Shown: piece by piece, positions 6,941 to 13,726 of the stretch
Layout of the letters: each line of letters starts with the position of its first letter
How positions within the stretch are numbered: position 1 is the stretch's first letter
NCBI GenBank assembly: GCA_964463135.1
Contig: CAYXBA010000001.1
Location: 62,001-126,000 of the forward strand
DNA from: UBA6898 sp964463135
Lineage (GTDB): Bacteria > Nitrospirota > Thermodesulfovibrionia > Thermodesulfovibrionales > UBA6898
Direction: 5' to 3'
DNA: 64,000 nt
Position numbers and translations under genes: made by a program
The notes under the pieces: generated by a model
What the model saw: only the letters and a program-made list of their open reading frames with translations
Told to the model about the DNA's origin: nothing
Databases searched by the model: none

Positions 6941-8050
6941 ATGTGCAGACTTGCTGCGATCACATCAAAAGACTACATTTCGCCGATCGAACCCGTACTG
7001 GCCCTCGAGACCATGAAAGAGGGGCATGACGGTTCCGGTCTTGGCCTTACCCTCAAGAACCTCGGCAATGAATTTGCCGATCTGAAGGAATACCCGGTCC
7101 TGTCAGGTATCTGCTCTGCAAAAGGTATGGAGGTGCTTGAAAATTTCATGAAGCAGGCAGGGTTCCGGCAGAAACATGTCTGGTCCCCCAAGATCCGAAA
7201 GGTCAGGACCATAACACCTCATGAATACTATTTTGCGAATGTCTATGACTATCCGAAATCGTTCAAGGACAGGCCGATGCAGGACAAGGAAGACCTGCTT
7301 ATGCATACAAGGCTTACCCTGCGGAAGCTTGGTGAAGCGGACGAGTCGATCTTTGTCTTCTCTTTCTATCCTGATGTGATCACGATCAAAGAGGTCGGAG
7401 ATCCGCTCCAGGTGGCAGAATTCTTCGGCCTTGACAACGACAGCCTCAAGGCAAAGGTCATCTTTGCCCAGGGCAGACAGAACACCAATTATGCGATCTA
7501 CCTCTATGCCTGCCACCCCTTCTTCATCCAGGGGTACTGCTCCATGACCAATGGCGAGAATACGGCATTCGTGCCGATCCGGGAATATCTTTCGAGCAGG
7601 GGGCTCCCCGGGTACACCGGGTACAACAGCGACAGTGAGGTCTTTACGCATATCCTGCACTACACGGTCCGGCAGCTCGGGTTTCCGCTCCATTATTACA
7701 AGGACGTTATAACCCCGCTCAAATCGGCAGAGATCGCAAACAGGTCTGACGCTGCAGCCGTGGGGCTGATGAAGCAGTCCATGAGGCAGCTCTGCATTGA
7801 CGGCCCGAACATGGTGATAGGGTTTACGCCTGACAACAGGGTATTCATGGTGCAGGACTCGAAGAAACTCAGGCCTGGGGTTGTGGGCGGCGTGAAGGGC
7901 AGATACGCGCTCATGTCAGAGGAGTGCGGCGTTGACAGCGCTGTGCCGAAGAGAGACAGGGCAAAGGACATTTTCCCGATGAAATACGATATGGTTATCA
8001 TTTCACCGGACGCACAGGAGGTGAAGGTATGGAACCAGCTGCACGGTTAG
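6941..8050 (+). CDS. Glutamate synthase glutaminase subunit (class II amidotransferase)
   Basis: Stand-alone GATase type 2 module, 369 aa, which hydrolyses glutamine and passes ammonia to the FMN synthase subunit. ATG at 6941 is chosen over an earlier TTG because it gives MCRLAAIT, exposing the N-terminal Cys nucleophile after Met removal, and GAGGT sits about 8 nt upstream. Later family motifs MTNGEN and GYNSDSEVFTHIL are present. In most bacteria this domain is the front of a 1500-residue GltB; here it is a separate gene, as in archaeal-type enzymes. It is first in a three-gene operon and overlaps the next gene by 22 bp. Confidence 0.88.
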   Translation: MCRLAAITSKDYISPIEPVLALETMKEGHDGSGLGLTLKNLGNEFADLKEYPVLSGICSAKGMEVLENFMKQAGFRQKHVWSPKIRKVRTITPHEYYFANVYDYPKSFKDRPMQDKEDLLMHTRLTLRKLGEADESIFVFSFYPDVITIKEVGDPLQVAEFFGLDNDSLKAKVIFAQGRQNTNYAIYLYACHPFFIQGYCSMTNGENTAFVPIREYLSSRGLPGYTGYNSDSEVFTHILHYTVRQLGFPLHYYKDVITPLKSAEIANRSDAAAVGLMKQSMRQLCIDGPNMVIGFTPDNRVFMVQDSKKLRPGVVGGVKGRYALMSEECGVDSAVPKRDRAKDIFPMKYDMVIISPDAQEVKVWNQLHG

Positions 8051-9690
8051 ACAATAATCATAAACTCTCGCTCAGGGAGTTCCCCTATATCATCCGCTGG
8101 AGGGATGACCGCTGCAAGCGCTGCGGCAGATGCACGGCAGTATGCCCGGTAAAGGCCATCGAACCGGCAGTGAAGGTCATGCGCGTGGTCAGATCAGAAG
8201 GCCCGCTGCCGACACCGGCTTCTGTCAGGCAGGTCGTTCAGGTCGTTGAGCAGGTGAAGGACATGGAGCGGTACTGTACAGGCTGCGGCTCCTGCACGCT
8301 CGTATGCCCGAATGAGGCGATCGAGCCTGAGCTTAATCCACAGCATAAGATGCTTCACTATAAGAACAAGGGCGGCGATGGGTACAAGAGGGGCGGCAGA
8401 AGGAACGACCCGTCCATATCAACACTCGACCGGCTGAAGTTCACCAGGATATCGATGCTCACTGACCCTGCGCTGGATGCAGGAAGGCATGAGTTCCGGA
8501 TCAGGACCCTGCTCGGCAGGGTCATGTCACCCGAACAGATGCCGCTGTCGGTCGTGGGCGATACGCTCCAGATGGACAAAAAGAGCGATATCTTTATTCC
8601 GCCGGTCCGGGAGATCTATCCGATCATGATCGGTTCCATGTCGATCGGTGCGCTTTCTCCTCCCATGTGGGAAGGTCTTGCCATGGGAGTGGCATATCTG
8701 AATGAAGTTGAGGGTATGCCTGTTGTGATGTGCTCGGGAGAGGGCGGCATGCCGCCGCGGCTGCTCAGGTCACGGTATCTGAAATATTTCATCATCCAGA
8801 TCGCGTCAGGCTACTTTGGCTGGGACGAGATCGTAAGGTCTATCCCGCATATGATCGAAGACCCTGCGGCAATAGAGATCAAGTACGGCCAGGGCGCAAA
8901 GCCGGGTGACGGCGGACTGCTCATGGCTGCAAAGGTTCTCAAGCTGATCTCGAAGATCCGCGGCGTGCCGCAGTTCGTTGACCTTGCGTCACCGCCGACC
9001 CATCAGACCAAATACTCTATCGAAGAGGCGGTCGCCAAGATGATCCAGTCCATGTCCATGGCCTGGGGTTTCAGGGTGCCGGTCTATCCGAAGATCTCCG
9101 GCTCCAAGACCGCAAAGGCGGTATTGAACAACCTTGCGAGGAACCCGTATGCGGCCGGTCTCTGTATCGACGGCGAGGACGGCGGCACGGGCGCGGCGTA
9201 CAACGTTTCGATGGACAAGATGGGCCATCCGATCGCATCCAATATCAGGGAATGCTATCTTGACCTGGTCAAGCAGGGCAAGCAGAACGAACTGCCGCTT
9301 ATCGCTGCAGGCGGCGTCGGCAAAAAGGGCAACCTTGCGGCAAATGCTGCTGCACTGATCATGCTCGGCGCCTCGGGCGTGGCGATCGGCAAATACATTA
9401 TGCAGGCCGCTGCAGACTGCTTTGGCGACGAATTTAACCGCTGCAATCTCTGCAACACCGGCAAATGTCCGCGCGGCATCACGACACAGGACCCGAAGCT
9501 GTACAGGCGGCTGGATCCTGACAAGGTGGCGGAGCGTGTTGTTGAGGTCTTCAAGGCTGCAGACACTGAGCTGAAGAAGATCTTCGCGCCGATGGGCCGG
9601 TCCACTGAACTGCCGATAGGCATGTCAGATGGACTGAGTGTTGATGATCAAGCAATTGCTGAGAGGCTGGGAATAAGCTATGCGTGCTAA
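8029..9690 (+). CDS. Archaeal-type glutamate synthase: ferredoxin + FMN synthase domain
   Basis: 553 aa. Residues 28-100 carry two 4Fe-4S motifs (CKRCGRCTAVCP and CTGCGSCTLVCP), acting as an internal electron entry. The FMN barrel follows, with EIKYGQGAKPGDGG, CIDGEDGGTGAAYNV and AAGGVGKKGNLAANAAALI. The C-terminal CNLCNTGKCP provides the classical 3Fe-4S ligands. It converts 2-oxoglutarate plus ammonia from the glutaminase subunit to glutamate. AGGAGGTG precedes ATG at 8029, inside the end of the previous gene, and the stop overlaps the next gene by 11 bp, so translation is coupled throughout. It is the canonical counterpart of the two minus-strand paralogs. Confidence 0.9.
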   Translation: MEPAARLDNNHKLSLREFPYIIRWRDDRCKRCGRCTAVCPVKAIEPAVKVMRVVRSEGPLPTPASVRQVVQVVEQVKDMERYCTGCGSCTLVCPNEAIEPELNPQHKMLHYKNKGGDGYKRGGRRNDPSISTLDRLKFTRISMLTDPALDAGRHEFRIRTLLGRVMSPEQMPLSVVGDTLQMDKKSDIFIPPVREIYPIMIGSMSIGALSPPMWEGLAMGVAYLNEVEGMPVVMCSGEGGMPPRLLRSRYLKYFIIQIASGYFGWDEIVRSIPHMIEDPAAIEIKYGQGAKPGDGGLLMAAKVLKLISKIRGVPQFVDLASPPTHQTKYSIEEAVAKMIQSMSMAWGFRVPVYPKISGSKTAKAVLNNLARNPYAAGLCIDGEDGGTGAAYNVSMDKMGHPIASNIRECYLDLVKQGKQNELPLIAAGGVGKKGNLAANAAALIMLGASGVAIGKYIMQAAADCFGDEFNRCNLCNTGKCPRGITTQDPKLYRRLDPDKVAERVVEVFKAADTELKKIFAPMGRSTELPIGMSDGLSVDDQAIAERLGISYAC

Positions 9691-12103
9691 AAAAGAAGGC
9701 GTTAAGCGTAAGGCGTTAAGCGTGAAGAGTAAACAGAAGAACACGAAAGAGAAAGATTCTTTACCCATCACCCATCACGCATCACCCTTTACCATAAAGG
9801 GCAATGTGAAGGGGCAGCGCGTTCCTTCCCGGATACTCGAGGAGCAGATCCAGGAGGCGGTAAAGAGCGGTGTTCGCGAACTGCGGGTGATCGCTGAAGG
9901 CCAGCATGGCATCGGCGGCCGTATCTGGCCGAAGGGCGAGACAATAAAGATCACGGTTGAGGGCACGGCAGGCCAGAGGGTCGGCAGCATGGGCATGGAC
10001 GGAACCGAGATCGTGGTCAAAGGCAGCGCATCTGACGACGCAGGCTGGATAAACTGCGGCGCAAAGATCACGGTGCTGGGCGACGTTACCAACGGAGCGT
10101 TCAATGCTGCTGCACAGGGCATTCTGTACGTGCAGGGCAGCGGCGGTGCACGCTGTGAAACCATGACCAAGCGTAATCCGCGCTTTGAACCGCCGCAGTC
10201 CTGGTATTTCAGAAATGTCGGCGATTCGTTTGCAGAGTTCAAGGCCGGCGGCATAGCGGTTGTCTGCGGCGTAGATTCCAGAAACCCGGAGAATGTCCTT
10301 GGGTACCGTCCCTGCGTCGGCATGGTCGGCGGCACGATCTATTTCCGCGGCCCGATCCAGGGGTACAGCGAACGGGACGTGAAGCTCCTCGACCTTACGG
10401 ACCAGGACTGGGAATGGCTGACCGAAAATATGAAGCCGTATCTCGAAGCTATAGACCGGACGGATTACTATAAGGAGCTGACCCGGTCTGCTTCTGACTG
10501 GAAGAAGCTGATGGCGTACACGCCCCAGGAGAAGAGGGCTAAGAAGCCGCTCAAGATGTCGACCGTCGACTTCCGCAAGAACAACTGGGAAAAGTCAGTG
10601 GGCCAGGGCGGGATCTTTGCCGAGTACCTCGACCATGACCTTACCGTGCTGCCCTACATAACGACCGGCAGAGAGAGACGGAACAAGCCGCTCTGGTCGA
10701 ACGAAAAATATAACCCTCCCTGTGCCTATGCCTGCCCTACGCTGATTCCCTCGCACAAGAGGGCAACGCTTATCAGGCAGGGTCTGTTGCAGGAGTCGCT
10801 GGAACTGGTGCTCAGATACAGCCCGCTGCCTGCAACGGTCTGCGGCCAGATCTGTCCGAACCTCTGCATGACCGGCTGCACCAGGGGCCTGATCGACAAG
10901 CCGCTTGCGATCGACAAGCTCGGCGGACTTGCGCTCGATCTGCCTGCTCCGAAAAAGGAGAAGCCGACCGGCCATAAGATCGCGGTCATCGGCGGCGGTC
11001 CGGGCGGGCTCAGCGCTGCCTGGCAGCTCGCGCTTAAGGGCCACAGCGTTGATCTGTACGAGGCCTCAGGCAAACTCGGCGGAAAGATCGAGCATTGCAT
11101 TCCGCGTGAACGCCTGCCGCACCAGATCCTGGAGAAAGAACTTTCGCGGTTCAGCGAGCTCGGTGTGAATGTGCAGCTCAATGCAGCGATCGACCGCAAG
11201 AAATACGGCGAGATCTACAAGGACCATGAGATCGTGATCGTGGCGGTGGGCGCACAGAAAGGCCGCGTGATCGCATTCCCCGGCTCAGAGCATGTTGCGA
11301 CCGCATACGATTTTCTGAAAGATACGAACAGCGGCAAGGTCCATGACCTCAAGGGTAAAAAGGTCGTGGTGATCGGCGCCGGCAACGTAGGCATGGACGT
11401 TGCGTCCGAGGCGTACAACTTCGGCGCAGAGTCGGTCATTGCGGTCGATATCCAGAAGCCTGCTGCCTTCGGCAAGGAGATGGAGGCTGCAACCGCAAAA
11501 GGCACGCAGATCCTGTATCCGAAGATCACCGAGCGGTATGACCATGCAGGGAAGAAGATCCACTTCAAGGACGGGTCTTCGCTCGATGCCGATGTGGTGA
11601 TCATCTCGGTCGGCGATGTGCCGGTCCTCGATTTCCTGCCGTCCGACGTCCATACAGAGCGCGGCTGGGTAGCGGTCAACACCATCAACCAGACCTCTGA
11701 CGTAAAGGTCTTTGCGATCGGCGACGTGACCGGTCTCGGCCTGGTGACGCATGCGATCGGCCAGGGCAGGCTCGTTGCAGAGACCGTGCATTATCAGCTT
11801 ATGCATGCACCGCGCAACCCCGAGATCAAGCAGGTCATATCCTATGAAAAGATCAAACGGGAATACTATGAGGCAAGCACCGGAGACTTCACAATCGAGA
11901 AAGAAGGCAATAAATGTCTCTCCTGCGCCTCCTGCCGTGACTGCCACATGTGCGAGGCGACCTGTTACTGGGGTGCTATCAGCCGGAATGAGCTTGAAGG
12001 CGGGACGTTTGAGTATGTGGTCGATGAGGACAAGTGTATCGGCTGCGGGTTCTGCGCAGGCATCTGTCCGACCGGAGTATGGGAGATGGTCGAGAACGTG
12101 TAG
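9680..12103 (+). CDS. Glutamate synthase GXGXG domain fused to GltD-like FAD/NAD(P) reductase with ferredoxin tail
   Basis: 807-aa fusion. Residues 1-37 are a low-complexity, basic extension derived from short DNA repeats. Residues 38-255 are the GXGXG beta-helix of GltB (AEGQHGIGGRIW onward). About 335-420 is a GltD-type Fe-S domain (CAYACPTLIPSHKRA, CGQICPNLCMTGC). About 430-720 is a two-dinucleotide oxidoreductase (KIAVIGGGPGGLSAAWQLA, VVVIGAGNVGMDVASEAYN). About 735-800 holds Cys-rich clusters (CLSCASCRDCHMC, CIGCGFCAGICP). It takes electrons from NAD(P)H or ferredoxin to the synthase subunit and supplies the structural domain missing from the separate modules. Start ATG overlaps the upstream stop. 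A strong terminator follows. Confidence 0.9.
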   Translation: MRAKKEGVKRKALSVKSKQKNTKEKDSLPITHHASPFTIKGNVKGQRVPSRILEEQIQEAVKSGVRELRVIAEGQHGIGGRIWPKGETIKITVEGTAGQRVGSMGMDGTEIVVKGSASDDAGWINCGAKITVLGDVTNGAFNAAAQGILYVQGSGGARCETMTKRNPRFEPPQSWYFRNVGDSFAEFKAGGIAVVCGVDSRNPENVLGYRPCVGMVGGTIYFRGPIQGYSERDVKLLDLTDQDWEWLTENMKPYLEAIDRTDYYKELTRSASDWKKLMAYTPQEKRAKKPLKMSTVDFRKNNWEKSVGQGGIFAEYLDHDLTVLPYITTGRERRNKPLWSNEKYNPPCAYACPTLIPSHKRATLIRQGLLQESLELVLRYSPLPATVCGQICPNLCMTGCTRGLIDKPLAIDKLGGLALDLPAPKKEKPTGHKIAVIGGGPGGLSAAWQLALKGHSVDLYEASGKLGGKIEHCIPRERLPHQILEKELSRFSELGVNVQLNAAIDRKKYGEIYKDHEIVIVAVGAQKGRVIAFPGSEHVATAYDFLKDTNSGKVHDLKGKKVVVIGAGNVGMDVASEAYNFGAESVIAVDIQKPAAFGKEMEAATAKGTQILYPKITERYDHAGKKIHFKDGSSLDADVVIISVGDVPVLDFLPSDVHTERGWVAVNTINQTSDVKVFAIGDVTGLGLVTHAIGQGRLVAETVHYQLMHAPRNPEIKQVISYEKIKREYYEASTGDFTIEKEGNKCLSCASCRDCHMCEATCYWGAISRNELEGGTFEYVVDEDKCIGCGFCAGICPTGVWEMVENV
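9698..9787 (+). repeat. Short tandem repeats forming the N-terminal extension of the GXGXG/GltD fusion
   Basis: GGCGTTAAGCGT occurs twice (9698-9709, 9712-9723). CCCATCA, CCCATCA, CGCATCA follow in tandem (9764-9784). The whole stretch stays in frame and encodes a Lys/Ser/His-rich linker before the conserved domain. It looks like intergenic-repeat material captured into the reading frame. Confidence 0.65.
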
Positions 12104-12123
12104 CTGTAACGAAATAGTATGGA

Positions 12124-12154
12124 AAGGCCTCGACCGCATCGGGGCCTTTTTTTT
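12124..12154 (+). terminator. Intrinsic terminator of the glutamate synthase operon
   Basis: AAGGCCTCGA pairs with TCGGGGCCTT (one G-U) over the 5-nt loop CCGCA and runs into eight T residues, 21 bp after the stop codon. Confidence 0.9.
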
Positions 12155-12193
12155 GCCGATCGTCCGGTCTTCAATCCTCTGCCAAATGCATTA

Positions 12194-12227
12194 TTGACAT
12201 GGCTGATTCAAGTGACTATATTAGTCA
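12194..12227 (+). promoter_or_regulatory. Promoter and operator of the toxin-antitoxin pair
   Basis: TTGACA (12194-12199), 17-bp spacer, TATATT (12217-12222). A perfect palindrome TGACTA-TAT-TAGTCA (12213-12227) covers the -10 element. Binding there by the antitoxin or toxin-antitoxin complex would block transcription, the usual autoregulation of such loci. Confidence 0.75.
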
Positions 12228-12263
12228 TATAGGTTAGACCAAAAAGAACTTAAGGGAAAGACC

Positions 12264-12557
12264 ATGAAAACAGCTGCTGTTTCTCAATTGAAGGCGTCCA
12301 TCAGTGAATATCTATCCAAAGTCAAGGCAGGGGAAGAGGTGCTTGTTACGGACAGAGGAAAACCTATTGCCAAACTTGTGCCGATAGACAGGGACGAGGC
12401 AGAACTGCCGTCCCATCTGCTTACACTTGAAAAGGCCGGGTTGGTGCGGATCGGCAGCGGCAGAATAAAAGCCGGGTTTTGGGACATGGAAAGGCCAAAG
12501 GACCAGAAGGGGCTCGCCATCAAGGCGCTGCTGGAGGAAAGGGAGGAAGGCAGGTGA
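12264..12557 (+). CDS. Antitoxin of the Phd/YefM family
   Basis: 97 aa. The N-terminal half matches Phd/YefM antitoxins, with the pattern AAVSQLKASISEYLSKVKAG then EEVLVTDRGKPIAKLVP, and forms the DNA-binding dimer. The C-terminal part (about 55-97) is charged and probably disordered until it wraps the toxin. AAGGGAAAG precedes ATG. The stop codon TGA is shared with the toxin start (GTGA), so the toxin is made only after the antitoxin is translated. Likely represses its own promoter through the palindrome at 12213-12227. Family call firm; toxin partner inferred from overlap. Confidence 0.88.
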   Translation: MKTAAVSQLKASISEYLSKVKAGEEVLVTDRGKPIAKLVPIDRDEAELPSHLLTLEKAGLVRIGSGRIKAGFWDMERPKDQKGLAIKALLEEREEGR

Positions 12558-12991
12558 TCTTCTGGGACGCCTCTGCCATTATTCCCCTCTGTATTGATGA
12601 GCCGCAGAGCAAGGCTGTTAAGGGCATCCTGAAAAAAGATACTTCAATGGCGGTTTGGTGGGGCAGCATTGTTGAATGTCATTCAGCCATTGCGCGTCTC
12701 CGTCGTGACAAGGTTATAAAGAATGCGGAAGAAGATCAGGCCAGACATATTCTGGCAATCCTGACAGATGCATGGACCGAGATAGAGCCGAGCCGGGATA
12801 TCAGGGATACGGCCTCACGGCTTATGCTGCTCCACCCGTTGCGTGCGGCAGATTCGCTTCAGTTGGCCGCTGCCCTTGTCTGGGCAGGCAGAGCTCCCAA
12901 GGGGCATGGTTTTGTATGCCTGGATAACAGGTTAAGAGATGCGGCCAGGAAGGAAGGTTTTATATTAATGCCTTCCGGATATCCTGAGTAA
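12554..12991 (+). CDS. vapC: VapC-like PIN-domain toxin (RNase)
   Basis: 145 aa, typical PIN-toxin size. Acidic metal-binding residues are D5 (IFWDASAII), E41 (IVECHSAIAR), D100 (LRAADSLQLA) and D124 (CLDNRLRDA), the full four-acid set of an active Mg2+-dependent RNase. The start is GTG at 12554 overlapping the antitoxin TGA, with GGGAGGAAGG upstream. A longer in-frame start at 12479 would lie inside the antitoxin and lacks a ribosome site. VapC toxins cleave tRNA or rRNA and arrest growth; which RNA is the target cannot be read here. Pairing of a PIN toxin with a Phd-type rather than VapB antitoxin is a known mix-and-match arrangement. Confidence 0.88.
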   Translation: MIFWDASAIIPLCIDEPQSKAVKGILKKDTSMAVWWGSIVECHSAIARLRRDKVIKNAEEDQARHILAILTDAWTEIEPSRDIRDTASRLMLLHPLRAADSLQLAAALVWAGRAPKGHGFVCLDNRLRDAARKEGFILMPSGYPE

Positions 12992-13011
12992 GGGGACAAC
13001 CATATTTGGCA

Positions 13012-13134
13012 TTGACGCAGGAAGTAGGGAAGTCTGCGGTATCGCAGGCAAGCAGCCGATTTGAAGTGGAGATGAAAGAGAGCCGCAAATTAAGAAAAGG
13101 GATTGAACGGATAAGGAAGGATCTCAACTTGTGA
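13012..13134 (+). pseudogene. Remnant of a Y1 (REP-associated / IS200-like) transposase C-terminus
   Basis: An open stretch ending at TGA 13132-13134 encodes LTQEVGKSAVSQASSRFEVE and then MKESRKLRKGIERIRKDLNL. This strongly resembles the C-terminal helix-turn-helix tail of REP-associated tyrosine transposases (pattern EIG...SAVSQ...RFE...D+KLRK...I...L). The catalytic HUH domain and any start codon are missing upstream, where the toxin gene now ends. It is a decayed insertion scar. The match is from memory of the family, not a search. Confidence 0.6.
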
Positions 13135-13151
13135 AGGGTGTAGACCTGACC

Positions 13152-13179
13152 CTAAAACTTCTTCACTAAAACTTCTTCA
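13152..13179 (+). repeat. 14-bp perfect tandem duplication
   Basis: CTAAAACTTCTTCA occurs twice back to back (13152-13165, 13166-13179) just after the transposase remnant. It may be a small slippage duplication or a leftover of the element's end. Confidence 0.7.
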
Positions 13180-13243
13180 TTTTTTAGCCGATCATTTTTG
13201 TGGAAACAGCGGATGTCTTATCCAGCGGCAAGGAGGAACTGCC

Positions 13244-13660
13244 ATGAAGTCTTTTGCGCTGAGCTCTTTGACCATCCTGGTCCTCCTCACCCTGTCGTCT
13301 CCCTGTGCTGCAGACAATTTCCAGTCAGACTCCAAGCGCTTCGGCAACGCGAAGATGGATATTGTCATTACTGAGATTGAGCGGCGCCCAAGAACCTCGG
13401 TGCTGGATATAAAGGTCAAGGCCACCGGCTCATCCGTAGGTTCTTCGTTTTTTATAGTATGCAGTCTCCGCGATCTGGCAAAGCAACGAGGCGATTTCCG
13501 CTACATTGTCAAGATTGAGGAGAGGCCCGGGCGCAGCCAGATGCTCGTGGGCTTTCTCCTATCTGCCGAAGAACCACCGGAGATACTGGATCTGCAGTTT
13601 GCCGGGGCCGCGGTTGTCGATCTGGAACAGTTCGCTCCCATCTGCGATACAATGAAATGA
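13244..13660 (+). CDS. Secreted hypothetical protein, 138 aa
   Basis: Not recognised. A clear Sec signal peptide (SLTILVLLTLSSPCAAD, cleavage near residue 23) makes it periplasmic. The mature part of about 115 residues alternates strands and charged turns (DIVITEIERRPR, SVLDIKVKATG), suggesting a small beta-sandwich. Two Cys remain in the mature chain and could form a disulfide. AAGGAGG precedes ATG. It is 66 bp upstream of katG on the same strand and could share a transcript, but a palindrome lies between them. Function unknown. Confidence 0.75.
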   Translation: MKSFALSSLTILVLLTLSSPCAADNFQSDSKRFGNAKMDIVITEIERRPRTSVLDIKVKATGSSVGSSFFIVCSLRDLAKQRGDFRYIVKIEERPGRSQMLVGFLLSAEEPPEILDLQFAGAAVVDLEQFAPICDTMK

Positions 13661-13688
13661 GCTATACGTGGCATGTTTGCCGCTGAAT

Positions 13689-13703
13689 GTATTGTTGCAA
13701 TAC
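13689..13703 (+). promoter_or_regulatory. Candidate operator upstream of katG
   Basis: GTATTG-TTG-CAATAC is a perfect 6-3-6 inverted repeat ending 23 bp before the katG start. It may bind a peroxide- or metal-responsive repressor, but it does not match the PerR/Fur consensus closely. It could also be a short RNA hairpin in the leader. Confidence 0.4.
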
Positions 13704-13726
13704 CAAAGTCTCAAAGGAGAACGAAG

